Positions 1 through 8,924 of a stretch of 64,000 nt of DNA are shown here, piece after piece. The DNA comes from Gemmatimonadota bacterium. Lineage in GTDB: Bacteria > Latescibacterota > UBA2968 > GCA-2709665. Under the pieces are notes generated by a model. That model saw only the letters and a list, made by a program, of their open reading frames with translations, was not told the DNA's origin and searched no databases. The DNA lies in the NCBI GenBank assembly GCA_028874335.1, contig JAPPJY010000063.1, forward strand, positions 1 to 64,000, written 5' to 3'. Within the stretch, counting starts at the first letter, position 1. Each line of letters starts with the position of its first letter. The position numbers were made by a program, and so were the translations under genes.

Positions 1-2
1 GC

Positions 3-59
3 GAGCCGGGCGACTCGGCGGTCGAATTCAGGCAACTTATTTCCGGGACAGAACATTAA
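3..59 (+). CDS. possible C-terminal tail of a gene entering from the left
   Basis: An open frame runs from the first bases of the window to a TAA at 57-59 and would encode the last 18 residues of a protein, ending in ISGTEH. It is too short to identify. The only support is that the frame is open to the window edge and stops just before a region without other plus-strand coding, so it could be chance. Confidence 0.25.
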   Translation, partial: EPGDSAVEFRQLISGTEH

Positions 60-184
60 GCCGAACATGATCGCAACCGCCCCCTCGCTTTTCTCACCGC
101 AATGGCAGCGCCGAATGCACGGATCGGGCGATTGCGGTCTGCGGCTGACCCAGGGCCGGAACGTCTATACGGGACAGCGCCTCG

Positions 185-976
185 TCAGTAACGGACGTCC
201 ACAAGCCATGCTTCTTTGGGATGGGATTCCCAGCGTTTTCTCAGGGCCGTCTCGTTGGGGCTGAACCTTCCGTCGTAGGAAATGCCGCCGTGCGAGATGT
301 TGACGCTCACGGCGACACTGTCGCCGGCGGGCACCCAGTGGGGCGTGAGCAATTGATTCCAGAGTAAAACTCCTTTTTCCATCCTGTACGAAAGAATGTC
401 GTCGGGGTCGTGATCCGGCGGTCCGTTCGGTCCTCTGAGCGCCTCGCGGTTGTTGACGGCATCGTGGAGGGGTGCGTATTTGTAGGGATCCTTGAATGCA
501 TTGAAGTACTTTACGCCCCAGACCTGCCACGCCACGACGTGCGAGGTATCCATGTGGTACGACGAGCTGCAGTTCCTTCCGGAAATGAAAATGATGGGAT
601 AACAGCGTTGCCAGGTAAAACCGTTCGAGGCCAGAAAGGTGCGCCAGGGAATCATGATCCTGTTCTGGAATTCCCGAAGGAACTGACCCTCGCCGTAGAA
701 ATTCTGCAGGTGAAAGTGTGCGAGCGAAAAGGGACGGTCGATAACGTCGGCGATGGGTAGCGTTTTGAATTCCTCAGCCCTCGTTTTTTTCTCATCTTCC
801 GAGATGTCGCCTGGAATGTTGATTCGTGCCTGACCGTCCTTTCGAAGGATGTCCACGATTTCGTCCGCGGGTGGAAACGCCATTTCAAAACGGAAGAACT
901 CAGGGTCGATCAGGAAATTCTGAAGGCCGTTCCAGCGATGCTTCAGTTCGTCTTCGTTCCGGACGATGATCTGCAT
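185..976 (-). CDS. cupin/JmjC-like Fe(II)/2-oxoglutarate oxygenase-type protein
   Basis: 263 residues, with a strong ribosome site (AGGAGG 5 bases before the ATG). An HxD pair lies in SYHMDTSHVVAWQVWG, and a distal His sits in TPHWVPAGDSVAVSVN. This arrangement fits the double-stranded beta-helix of JmjC/cupin_8 oxygenases, where HxD and a later His bind Fe(II). The substrate is not evident; such proteins hydroxylate peptides, RNA or small molecules. It has no obvious operon partner, and the next minus-strand gene lies upstream at 1002. The fold call is from motifs only. A non-catalytic cupin is the alternative, although all three metal ligands appear present. Confidence 0.6.
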   Translation of the reverse strand: MQIIVRNEDELKHRWNGLQNFLIDPEFFRFEMAFPPADEIVDILRKDGQARINIPGDISEDEKKTRAEEFKTLPIADVIDRPFSLAHFHLQNFYGEGQFLREFQNRIMIPWRTFLASNGFTWQRCYPIIFISGRNCSSSYHMDTSHVVAWQVWGVKYFNAFKDPYKYAPLHDAVNNREALRGPNGPPDHDPDDILSYRMEKGVLLWNQLLTPHWVPAGDSVAVSVNISHGGISYDGRFSPNETALRKRWESHPKEAWLVDVRY

Positions 977-1001
977 GTTTCCTCCTGTTCAGCCGCTGAA
1001 C

Positions 1002-1631
1002 TCAACTGGTGCAGGCCTCGCAGACGAGACCGAACCGCATCTGGCCGCTGTCCGGAATCTCAGTCTCGAAGTCGGTCCTGACGAAACCGTCCGTTGAGCC
1101 GCAAAAGTCGCATTTCCCGCGTTTGCGACCGTCGGTTCGCGCATCTGCCCGACGTGCAGATTCCGCGGGGCCCGCGCAGGCTTTCAGATAGGCGGCAGCC
1201 TGACGCCGGATCCCCTTGTCGGGCTCCTTTTCCACCGCGCGTTCGAAAATGGCGGCAAGAGCCGGGTCGTCCGGTCGTCCGCCGTCTTCCAGGGTGTGCC
1301 ACGCGGCTTTGCGCACGCCCCGATCGGGGTCTTCGAGCATGCGGTAAAGCGCCTGCCACACATCCTCACGGCGCCGTCTGATATGGCAGGGGCAGAGGAA
1401 TCTGGCGGCGGTTTCCCGGTCTTCCGGGTCGTGGCTGCGGGAGAGTTTGACGAGCTTCCCGATGTTCTCGCCGCTGAAGCGCGCCTCTCCTATTCTGAAT
1501 GCCCGCTTCTGAAATCTGTTCAGCCCGTGCTTCTTCCGTCTCAAGGTTTCACCCGTTCTACGATCCGGCTCGAACCTCTTCCTGCCGTGCGACTGCCGGG
1601 CCGGACGAAAAGAGTGGACGATTGCTGACAA
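1002..1631 (-). CDS. HEAT-repeat protein with C-terminal zinc-ribbon-like motif
   Basis: Up to 209 residues. The middle (about 50-150) is helical and contains HEAT-like repeats such as REDVWQALYRMLEDPDRGVR and AWHTLEDGG. The C-terminus carries a CxxC...CxxC arrangement (CDFCG and CEAC about 27 residues apart) that should bind zinc. The N-terminal 45 residues are very basic. The start is uncertain: the longest frame begins with TTG at 1631 and has no clear ribosome site. HEAT repeats usually mediate protein-protein binding, and I recognise no specific family. It sits 25 bases upstream of the oxygenase gene on the same strand and may be co-transcribed with it. Confidence 0.5.
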   Translation of the reverse strand: MSAIVHSFRPARQSHGRKRFEPDRRTGETLRRKKHGLNRFQKRAFRIGEARFSGENIGKLVKLSRSHDPEDRETAARFLCPCHIRRRREDVWQALYRMLEDPDRGVRKAAWHTLEDGGRPDDPALAAIFERAVEKEPDKGIRRQAAAYLKACAGPAESARRADARTDGRKRGKCDFCGSTDGFVRTDFETEIPDSGQMRFGLVCEACTS

Positions 1632-1865
1632 TTGCGGCTACAATATAACATATGGCGTACCATTTTCAAAATTCTAGTCGCCTGGTACATGCCGGAGGAA
1701 TTCACGCGCGTATCTCGTCAAAACAGAATCACCCATGCGCCGAAAATTGAGCACACCGGGGACGGCGGCGCCCCGTGGCGCACTCGGAAGCGGGCCGCCG
1801 AAATTCGATCGGTCACCGCGCTCGCAGCAGTTGCAATCTCACCCTTATAGAGGGAGCCTGTTACC

Positions 1866-3131
1866 ATGGAACGAGTTCCGGATGAAGTTCGGTTGGACCT
1901 GCTGCTGAAGGGCGGAAACGTCATCGACCCCGCGAACGAAGTCGAAGGCATTCGCGACGTGGGGATTCGGGACGGAAAGATCGCCGAGGTCGCTGTCGGC
2001 ATCGACCCGCAGCGGGCGAAGCGCGTCATCGACGTATCGGGCCTTCTGGTCGCGCCGGGGCTGGTGGATATTCACGTCCATGCCTACGACACCCGGGTGG
2101 AGCCGGCGCCCGGAAAATTCACCGCCAGCCTGAATGCGGACGCGCATTTTCTAAGCGACGGCGTGACGACCTGTGTGGATACCGGGACGGCAGGATGCGA
2201 CGAAATATCGCACTTCAGGAAGACGGTGATGGAGAAAAGGATCTGCCGGATATTGGCGTTTCTGAACATCTCGGCGCCGGGAATGGGGAATTCGGAGCAG
2301 GATATCCGCACGTTCGACGCAGCAGGCGCTGCATCAGCCGCGACGGACCAAAGGGACGTGGTGGTCGGCATCAAGACGGCTCACTACTGGCCGCGAGGGC
2401 CGTTCGATGCCGACCATCCTCCCTGGGCCTCCGTTGACGGGGCGGTGGCGGCCGGGGACCTGTGCGGGATGCCGGTGATGGTCGACTTCTGGCCCCGCCC
2501 GCCGGAGCGTTCCTACCAGGAACTGATCCTCCGCAAGCTGCGTCCCGGCGACATACACACCCACGTTTTCGCCCGGCAGTTTCCCGTTGTCGACGCGCAA
2601 GGCAAGGTGCGGGACTACATGTTCGAGGCCAGAGACCGCGGTGTCTGGTTCGATCTCGGCCACGGCGCGGCCAGCTTCTGGTACCGCAACGGCGTCCCCG
2701 CGATAGCGGACGGGTTCCCGCCGGACTCGATCAGTACGGACCTGCATACCGGAAACATCCGCGGGTCCGTAGTCGGCATGACCGACACGATGTCCAAATG
2801 TCTTCTGATGGGAATGCCGTTGCGGGAGGTGATCTACCGGTCGACGGCGGCGCCGGCGCAGGCGATTCGCAGGCCGGACCTGGGCACGCTCGGCGTTGGG
2901 GAGGAGGCGGACGTCGCGGTGCTCGCCCACCTCAAGGGAGCGTTTTCCTTCCGGGATTGCGGATGGGGACGGATGGACGGGAACGAGCGGCTGGCGTGCA
3001 AACTGACGCTGCGAAAGGGGGAGGTTGTGTGGGACGGCCACGCCCTGACGGTCGCGGCGTGGCAGGACCTGCCCGACGACTACTGGGAGACGACGATTGT
3101 GCCGGTACCGATTCGGCGGCACTGGCGTTAA
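1866..3131 (+). CDS. amidohydrolase/deacetylase family metallohydrolase (dihydroorotase-like)
   Basis: 421 residues; ATG preceded by GGGAG. The N-terminal beta domain (LLLKGGNVIDPANE...) is followed by the HxH motif in GLVDIHVHAY. A Lys in VVGIKTAHYW is a likely carbamylated metal bridge. His in DIHTHVF and Asp in STDLHTGN complete the binuclear-metal site of the amidohydrolase superfamily. The protein resembles the amidohydrolase/deacetylase branch often labelled dihydroorotase, but lacks neighbours from pyrimidine synthesis, so a role on N-acyl or cyclic amide compounds is more likely. Its TAA stop is formed by the left end of a repeat element that begins at 3128. Confidence 0.8.
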   Translation: MERVPDEVRLDLLLKGGNVIDPANEVEGIRDVGIRDGKIAEVAVGIDPQRAKRVIDVSGLLVAPGLVDIHVHAYDTRVEPAPGKFTASLNADAHFLSDGVTTCVDTGTAGCDEISHFRKTVMEKRICRILAFLNISAPGMGNSEQDIRTFDAAGAASAATDQRDVVVGIKTAHYWPRGPFDADHPPWASVDGAVAAGDLCGMPVMVDFWPRPPERSYQELILRKLRPGDIHTHVFARQFPVVDAQGKVRDYMFEARDRGVWFDLGHGAASFWYRNGVPAIADGFPPDSISTDLHTGNIRGSVVGMTDTMSKCLLMGMPLREVIYRSTAAPAQAIRRPDLGTLGVGEEADVAVLAHLKGAFSFRDCGWGRMDGNERLACKLTLRKGEVVWDGHALTVAAWQDLPDDYWETTIVPVPIRRHWR

Positions 3132-3326
3132 CCTCAATCCGAAAAAAACAGCAACGCGGTGACGCGATAAAACCCTCCGAAACTGGGCGTTATCGACGTA
3201 AAGAAGAACATTTTTTCCGTTCACGTACAGTGTCCTGGTGTATCCTGGTAATCAGCAGTCTAATCGCCTTTATTTACAAACACATATTCGAATTAACCTC
3301 CCCGAAAAATGACGAATCAAGGTTAA
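3128..3326 (+). repeat. dispersed 198 bp element, copy 1
   Basis: A 199 bp non-coding block that recurs at 16144-16340 in the same orientation. The two copies share an identical 53 bp core (3219-3271 here, 16235-16287 there) and are clearly alignable along their whole length. The ends are inverted: the left end starts TTAACCTCAATCCG, and the right end read in reverse starts TTAACCTTGATTCG. An internal TTAACC is also present at 3293-3298. There is no coding capacity, so it resembles a MITE or other non-autonomous element. It fills the gap between the convergent amidohydrolase and DgoD-like genes. Confidence 0.85.
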
Positions 3327-3394
3327 TCGGTGCAGTCTCCTGCAATCGCCGGCCCATGCCCCGGTTTGGCGTTCATCGGAAGAATTGGATTCAC

Positions 3395-4537
3395 CTACCA
3401 GTCGGCCACGCTCCCGTCGGACTCATACGTGTATTCGCCGCCGAGTTCCTCCGTGTACCTGCACGCTCTCCGGACTTCGCGTTCATCGAGTTCAATGCCC
3501 AGTCCGGGTTCTGCGGGGAGCACAATGTGTCCGTCCTTCACCCGCCAGGGGTTCTTCAGCAAACCTTCTCCCAGGCACGCGTCGACCTGCTCCTGAATCA
3601 GAAAGTTGGGCGCGACGGCGTCGACGTGCATGCATGACGAGAACGCGACGGGTCCGATAGCGCAATGGGGCATGATGTGCATATAGTAAACTTCGGCCAT
3701 GTTGGCGATCCTGAGGGTCTCCGAAATGCCTCCGGCGTGCGAAACGTCCGGCTGGATGTAGGCCGCGGCCTGATTTTCGAAGATCCTGCGGAATTCCCAC
3801 CTGCTGAGCAGCCGCTCACCGGTGGCGATGGGAAAGGGGACCCGGTCGGAGACGCGCTTCAGAGCATCCACGTTCTCCTGCGGCACGGGTTCTTCCACGA
3901 ACATCGGGCGCATCCCCTTGAGTTCGTGGCAGATTTCAATCGCCAGCGCCGGCGTCATCTTCCCGTGGAAATCGAAACAAAGCTCCGCGTCAGGGCCGAC
4001 CCACTCCCGCATCAGGTACGCCCGGCGGACGAATTCATCGATCACGGCGGGGGGTTCATGGCCCCGCCACTTTCCTCCGGGCCCGGTCTTGAAAGCCTTG
4101 TAGCCTCCGGTTTTCCGGAGGCTGTCAAGGCGTTTCCGTGAAGCCGACTGTTCCTCTTCCGAAAGCCCCCCGATTCCCCAGTGCGCGTAGACCCGAATGC
4201 TGTCCCGAACCGGGCCGCCAAGCAACCGGTACACGGGCGCGCCATGGTATTTGCCCGCGATGTCCCAGAGCGCCTGGTCGATCCCCGACAGGGCGGTCAT
4301 CAGGACGGCGCCTCCCCGATAGAACGCGGATCGGTAGATATGCTGCCAGTGGTGCTGGATTCTGAGGGGGTCTTTGCCGGAGAGATAGGTCGCGAGTTCC
4401 TCGATAGCGGCCATGGTGCTTCCGGGCCTTCCCTCCAGCGTGGTTTCCCCCCATCCCGCCAGGCCGTTATCGGTCGTGATTTTCAGAAGGCGGGTGCGCG
4501 GCCTTGGAAAGAACTGTTCGATGCGATCGATTTTCAT
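3395..4537 (-). CDS. mandelate racemase/enolase superfamily dehydratase (D-galactonate dehydratase-like)
   Basis: 380 residues; ATG with AAGGAAA upstream. The N-terminal capping domain (about 1-120) has the usual ALSGIDQALWDIAGK segment. The barrel domain carries the three carboxylate metal ligands in LCFDFHGK, FVEEPV and ATGERL, and a catalytic His in MPHCAIGP. This pattern matches the DgoD (D-galactonate dehydratase) branch, which removes water from a sugar acid to give a 2-keto-3-deoxy acid. Related enzymes act on other sugar acids, so the substrate stays open. No aldolase or kinase of the pathway lies nearby. Confidence 0.82.
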   Translation of the reverse strand: MKIDRIEQFFPRPRTRLLKITTDNGLAGWGETTLEGRPGSTMAAIEELATYLSGKDPLRIQHHWQHIYRSAFYRGGAVLMTALSGIDQALWDIAGKYHGAPVYRLLGGPVRDSIRVYAHWGIGGLSEEEQSASRKRLDSLRKTGGYKAFKTGPGGKWRGHEPPAVIDEFVRRAYLMREWVGPDAELCFDFHGKMTPALAIEICHELKGMRPMFVEEPVPQENVDALKRVSDRVPFPIATGERLLSRWEFRRIFENQAAAYIQPDVSHAGGISETLRIANMAEVYYMHIMPHCAIGPVAFSSCMHVDAVAPNFLIQEQVDACLGEGLLKNPWRVKDGHIVLPAEPGLGIELDEREVRRACRYTEELGGEYTYESDGSVADW

Positions 4538-4587
4538 GCGGTTTCCTTCATGCGCAGGACCGCTCCCTGCTCTTTACGTCCGTCCCT

Positions 4588-5268
4588 TCAGACATGGCGG
4601 TCCAGGGTTGAGAGACAGGCGCGCGTGTGCGGAATGGGGTCCGTCATTCCGGCCTGGAGATGCGCCCGCGTGTCCTCGACAAGATGGTCCAGTTGCGCCG
4701 GGGTGTCCACGTCGTACCAGGACGGCAGGAGGCCGACGGTGAGACCCAGGGACCGCGCCCGTTCAAGCGTCTGGTCGAAAACGCGCTCCGTACTCCATGC
4801 GATGTCCTGGAAGATCTCGCGCTGGGGTCTTGCGAGGCCGACCAGATAGTACCCGCCGTCCGTGCTGGGACCGAGCACGATATCGTGCCCCTGAAGGAGT
4901 TCGAATGCACGGTTGACGTGGCAGGGCGGCAGCGATGGCACGTCGGTTCCGATGATCACGACGCGTCCGGCGCCCAGATCGAAACAGTGGCGGGCCGCCT
5001 GATACATACGTTCGCCGAGATCGGCACGTGCCTGTGGGAAAAGGATCCAGCCCGGTCCGACCAGATCGGAAAGTTCGGCTTCGGACCCGGGCGGGTCGCA
5101 GGCCACGCAGTGCCGGTCTACGGTTGCTTCTTTCGCGGCTTGTACGGTGTCCAGGATGAAAGCGCGATAGATTGCCGCTGCCTGATTCGGCGTGTACCGG
5201 GTATGCAGTCTGGTCTTGACCGAGCCGGGTTCGGGGTTCCTTGCAAAGATAATGAGACAGGTGCTCAC
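4588..5268 (-). CDS. TIGR04282 / DUF2064 family glycosyltransferase-like protein
   Basis: 226 residues with a GTG start. The N-terminal FARNPEPGSVKTRL, the central GTDVPSLP and the downstream GPSTDGGYYLVGL are the three signature blocks of the DUF2064 family. Its members have a GT-A nucleotidyl/glycosyltransferase fold, and some belong to arsenosugar synthesis clusters. There are no arsenic genes here. It lies 39 bp downstream of gatB on the same strand and probably forms the last or next-to-last gene of the truA-gat operon. Donor and acceptor are unknown. Confidence 0.8.
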   Translation of the reverse strand: MSTCLIIFARNPEPGSVKTRLHTRYTPNQAAAIYRAFILDTVQAAKEATVDRHCVACDPPGSEAELSDLVGPGWILFPQARADLGERMYQAARHCFDLGAGRVVIIGTDVPSLPPCHVNRAFELLQGHDIVLGPSTDGGYYLVGLARPQREIFQDIAWSTERVFDQTLERARSLGLTVGLLPSWYDVDTPAQLDHLVEDTRAHLQAGMTDPIPHTRACLSTLDRHV

Positions 5269-5307
5269 GGCTGCCCGGGTTGATTGGGTTGTTTGACGCG
5301 GGCGGAT

Positions 5308-6774
5308 TCAGGCGCGGGCGTTCCCGTCCTCCAGCTTCAGGCGCAACAGTTGATTGGCCACTTTGGGGTTCGCCTGGCCACTCGTCGCCTTCATGATCCG
5401 CCCCATGAAGAATCCCAGCAGCTTTCTGTCGCCATTTCTGTATCTGGCAACTTCGTCCGGGTGTTCCAATATCACGCTGACGATCAGTTCTTCGATCTCG
5501 GATGAATCGCTGATCTGCGCCAATCCCTGCTGCGCGACGACCGCTTCTGGCGACGCGCCGGATTCGGCCATCTTCGCGAAAACGTCTCTGGCGATGTTTG
5601 CGCTGATGGCGCCCGCGCCGATCAACTTGAGCAGCGCGGCGAGGCCTTCCGGGGTGGCCTTGAGTTCCGCGATGTCGATCTTGCGCTCGTTGAGTATGCG
5701 CAGCACGTCGCCCTGCACCCAATTCGCGGTGGCTGCGGGCTCGGCCCCGGCCGATACGGCGGCTTCGAAATAGTCGGCCACTTTCCGGTCCGCGACCAGC
5801 GTGTCGATCTGGTCCGTACGCAGACCATAGGCAGACGTGAAACGGGCGCGTCTCGCGTCGGGCAATTCGGGTACGGTGGCCCGCACCCGGTCGACCCACT
5901 CCCGGTCGACGACAACCGGAACCAGGTCCGGCTCCGGGAAATAGCGGTAGTCGTCTGAAGACTCCTTGCCCCGCATCGCGCGCAGCCGGCTGCGGTCCGG
6001 ATCGAACAACAGGGTCTGCTGCGCGATTTCGCCCCCGGCTTCGGACGTGTCGATCTGACGCAGAATTTCGAGTTCGAGCGCGCGCCGGCAGTTGCGTATG
6101 GAGTTCATGTTCTTGATTTCGACCTTGGTGCCGAGTCCGCTCGTTCCGCGCGGCCGGATCGACACGTTGGCGTCGATCCGTATGTGGCCCTTTTCCATGT
6201 CCCCTTCGGAAACTCCGGTGTAGGTCAGCAACTGGCGAAGGCGGGACATGAAGTGGTAAGCCTCTTCCGGCGATGCGATGTCCGGTTCGGTGACGAGTTC
6301 GATGAGGGGGACCCCGCACCGGTTGACGTCCACAAGAGACTCGCCGGCTGCCACAAAAGCTTCGTCGTGGATGCTCTTGCCCGCGTCTTCCTCCATGTGG
6401 ATGCGAATGAGGCGCACGGTCCTGGTGCCGCTCCCGGAGGGGATGTCGATGCCTCCTCCCGTGGCCAGCGGCATTTCTTCGTTGGACTGAAACTGGGAAA
6501 TCTGATACCCCTTCGGCAGATCGGGATAGAAGTAGTTCTTCCTCAGGAAGCGGCTTCGACGCTGGACGGTGCAGCCTACGGCCAGGGCGATGCGTATGGC
6601 GTGCTCCACGGCCTCCCGGTTCAACACGGGCAACGCGCCCGGCAACCCCAGGCAGACCGGGCAGGTGCGCGAATTGGCTTCGTCTCCGAAAGACACGCCG
6701 CAGCCGCAGAATATCTTGGTCCTCGTGGCGAGCTGGGCATGGACCTCAAGACCGATGACGGGCTCGTACTTCAT
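5308..6774 (-). CDS. gatB: Asp-tRNA(Asn)/Glu-tRNA(Gln) amidotransferase subunit B
   Basis: 488 residues, the normal GatB length. It opens with [13 protein letters not shown] and has CGCGVSFG and CPVCLGLPG (zinc site), then the GatB/YqeY helical C-terminal region. GatB binds misacylated tRNA and activates the side chain so that ammonia from GatA can convert Glu-tRNA(Gln) or Asp-tRNA(Asn) to the amide. It overlaps gatA by four bases (ATGA), with a ribosome site (CAGGAG) inside the end of gatA, so translation is coupled. gatC is absent from this window. Confidence 0.97.
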   Translation of the reverse strand: MKYEPVIGLEVHAQLATRTKIFCGCGVSFGDEANSRTCPVCLGLPGALPVLNREAVEHAIRIALAVGCTVQRRSRFLRKNYFYPDLPKGYQISQFQSNEEMPLATGGGIDIPSGSGTRTVRLIRIHMEEDAGKSIHDEAFVAAGESLVDVNRCGVPLIELVTEPDIASPEEAYHFMSRLRQLLTYTGVSEGDMEKGHIRIDANVSIRPRGTSGLGTKVEIKNMNSIRNCRRALELEILRQIDTSEAGGEIAQQTLLFDPDRSRLRAMRGKESSDDYRYFPEPDLVPVVVDREWVDRVRATVPELPDARRARFTSAYGLRTDQIDTLVADRKVADYFEAAVSAGAEPAATANWVQGDVLRILNERKIDIAELKATPEGLAALLKLIGAGAISANIARDVFAKMAESGASPEAVVAQQGLAQISDSSEIEELIVSVILEHPDEVARYRNGDRKLLGFFMGRIMKATSGQANPKVANQLLRLKLEDGNARA

Positions 6775-8231
6775 CGGATCAACTCCTGTTCGACCACGTA
6801 GGCCGCCCTGAGCAGACGATCTTCCTTGAAGGCCGGCGCCAGCAGTTGCAGTCCGATGGGCAGGTCATCCGCCGAAACGCCGCACGGGACTGAAATACCC
6901 GGGATTCCGGCCAGGTTTACCGAGACGGTGTAGATATCGGACAGGTACATCTGAAGCGGGTCGCTGGTCTTTTCGCCAATGCGGAACGCCGGCGTCGGCG
7001 ACACGGGCGCGGCGAGAAGGTCGCAGGATTCAAAGGCCCTTTCAAAGTCCTGCCTGATGAGCGTACGCACCTTCTGGGCTTTCAGATAATAGGCATCGTA
7101 ATAGCCTGCGCTGAGCGCATACGTGCCGAGCATGATGCGACGCTTGACCTCCTCCCCGAACCCGGCGCATCGGGTCCGGCAGTACATGTCGATCAGGTCG
7201 TGTCCCTCTGTTCGACGGCCGAATTTGACGCCGTCGTACCGGGAGAGATTCGAGGATGCCTCTCCGGTGGCGATGATGTAGTAGGCGGCTACCGAGCAGG
7301 CCGGGTGGCAGGCTACGGGGAGGTCGACCTCACGGACTTCCGCACCGGCGTTTTCCAGGACTTCAACGCTTCCGATAATCGCCGCTCGCACCTCGTCGTC
7401 AAGGCCCTGTCCGAAATACCCCGACGGAAGCCCGATCGTCAGCCCGGCGACGCCCGCTTCAAGGCCCGCCGTATAGTCCGGTACGGGTAAATCCACGGAC
7501 GTGGAATCCCGCGGGTCGTGTCCGGCAACGACGTTCAGCAGGAGGGCGGCATCCCTTACGTTCCGTGCCACGGGGCCGATCTGGTCCAGCGACGACGCGT
7601 AGGCAATGAGGCCGTATCGTGAGACGCGGCCGTAGGTGGGCTTGAGGCCGACAACGCCGCAGAAAGAAGCGGGCAGACGAATCGACCCGCCCGTATCCGT
7701 ACCCAGGGCGAGTACGGTCTGATTCGCTGCCACGCTGCCTGCGCTGGCGCCGCTTGAACCGCCGGGAACGCGCGTTGGATCGTGGGGATTGCGCACGGGT
7801 CCGTACGCCGAGTTTTCGTTGGAGGAACCCATGGCAAACTCGTCCATGTTGAGTTTGCCGACAATCACCGCATCGGCTTCCCGCAGCCGCGCAACGGAGG
7901 TCGCGTCGTACGGTGGAACGAAGTTTTCGAGAATACGGGAGCCTGCTGTGGTGAGCAGGCCGCGTGTGCAAAGAAGGTCCTTCAGGGCGACCGGGATACC
8001 CGCCAGGGGACCCACGGGGTCACCGGCCGATACCCTGGCGTCTACCTCCTCAGCTTTGCGGATTGCTTCGCTTTCATTCAGGGTGATGTAGGTATTGAGC
8101 GCCGGATTCGTCGCCCGGATGCAATGAAAAACGGCCTCGACAAGCTGTCTGGACGTAATATTGCCCGACAGAATCGACGCCGTGAGTTCGTGGGCGGGCC
8201 GTTCGTTCAGTGGCTTCCCTGAAACTGCCAC
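6771..8231 (-). CDS. gatA: Asp-tRNA(Asn)/Glu-tRNA(Gln) amidotransferase subunit A
   Basis: 486 residues, GTG start with GGGAGG four bases upstream. It is an amidase-signature enzyme: the Lys of VALKDLLCT, the Gly/Ser-rich stretch [15 protein letters not shown] and the catalytic Ser in [12 protein letters not shown] form the Ser-cisSer-Lys triad. It hydrolyses glutamine and channels ammonia to GatB. It is the partner of gatB immediately downstream. The usual third subunit gene gatC is not next to it; the upstream neighbour is tatA. Confidence 0.97.
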   Translation of the reverse strand: MAVSGKPLNERPAHELTASILSGNITSRQLVEAVFHCIRATNPALNTYITLNESEAIRKAEEVDARVSAGDPVGPLAGIPVALKDLLCTRGLLTTAGSRILENFVPPYDATSVARLREADAVIVGKLNMDEFAMGSSNENSAYGPVRNPHDPTRVPGGSSGASAGSVAANQTVLALGTDTGGSIRLPASFCGVVGLKPTYGRVSRYGLIAYASSLDQIGPVARNVRDAALLLNVVAGHDPRDSTSVDLPVPDYTAGLEAGVAGLTIGLPSGYFGQGLDDEVRAAIIGSVEVLENAGAEVREVDLPVACHPACSVAAYYIIATGEASSNLSRYDGVKFGRRTEGHDLIDMYCRTRCAGFGEEVKRRIMLGTYALSAGYYDAYYLKAQKVRTLIRQDFERAFESCDLLAAPVSPTPAFRIGEKTSDPLQMYLSDIYTVSVNLAGIPGISVPCGVSADDLPIGLQLLAPAFKEDRLLRAAYVVEQELIR

Positions 8232-8252
8232 CTTTCCTCCCTGAAACGGTTT

Positions 8253-8477
8253 CTACGGTTTGGCGGTTTTTTCCGAATCCGGAGTCTTGTTATCGGACTT
8301 GGAAGGGGGATCGACTCCGGTTTCGATTTCGTCCTGGATGTCCCGAAGCCCTCGCTTGAATTCCGTAACGCCCTTGCCCACGCTCTTGGCGATGTCGGGA
8401 ATGCGTTTGGCCCCGAACAGCAGAAGGATGACCAGGAAGATCAGAAGAATTTCCCAGGTTCCGATGCCACCCAGCAT
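8253..8477 (-). CDS. tatA: twin-arginine translocase subunit TatA/TatE
   Basis: 74 residues from the ATG at 8477, which has GAGG at good spacing; longer upstream starts add an unlikely basic extension. There is a short periplasmic N-terminus, one membrane helix (WEILLIFLVILLLFGAKRIP) with the conserved FG-hinge, an amphipathic helix (IAKSVGKGVTEFKRGLRD), and a charged tail rich in Lys, Ser and Asp. TatA forms the size-variable pore of the Tat pathway for folded proteins. tatB and tatC are not in the window. Confidence 0.92.
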   Translation of the reverse strand: MLGGIGTWEILLIFLVILLLFGAKRIPDIAKSVGKGVTEFKRGLRDIQDEIETGVDPPSKSDNKTPDSEKTAKP

Positions 8478-8611
8478 GAATTGCCTCGCATTCGTAAAGA
8501 ACCGCCGTCCAGGCGTCGTGCGAGCCCGCCGGCGATGTTTCCGGGTCCCCCGAGCCTTCAGGACGCCGCATCGCACCGCAGCCCCGACTGACAAACCGGG
8601 GCGACAGTGAA

Positions 8612-8902
8612 TCAGTAGGTGTATTTGACGTAGTAGTACGCCGTTCCAATGCCGATCAGGCTGAGAACGTTGAAATCGAGCGAAAACCCCAACGTGAGCG
8701 TCAACACCAGCAGGTTCACGCGCATCGGATAGAATTCATAAGCGACCAGGGGATCCACCAGCACCCTGGACACCATGTTGTCCTCCAGGCCGAGGCCGCC
8801 GAAGACCAGGTTCAAGACCGCGCCGAAGACCCGGCTGGCAAGAATCCCCACGAAGATCGCAACAATCAGGTGACCGACGCTCTTGTTCTTCATCGACCCC
8901 AC
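8612..8902 (-). CDS. small membrane protein, DUF4321-like
   Basis: 96 residues (or 93 from the second Met at 8893). Two hydrophobic segments are visible, about 10-35 (GHLIVAIFVGILASRVFGAV) and 62-90 (the NLLVLTLTLGFSLDF region). Size and layout resemble the DUF4321 family, whose function is not known. It lies between pssA (22 bp upstream) and tatA in the minus-strand operon. The family call is tentative; the gene itself is well supported by position and spacing. Confidence 0.6.
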   Translation of the reverse strand: MGSMKNKSVGHLIVAIFVGILASRVFGAVLNLVFGGLGLEDNMVSRVLVDPLVAYEFYPMRVNLLVLTLTLGFSLDFNVLSLIGIGTAYYYVKYTY

Positions 8903-8924
8903 TCCACTCCGGTTCCTGCGGGAT

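Noticed and set aside
4763-6319. 518-residue minus-strand open frame across gatB and the DUF2064 gene
   Set aside because: Out-of-frame reading of two clear genes, extremely rich in Arg and Gly, with no ribosome site.
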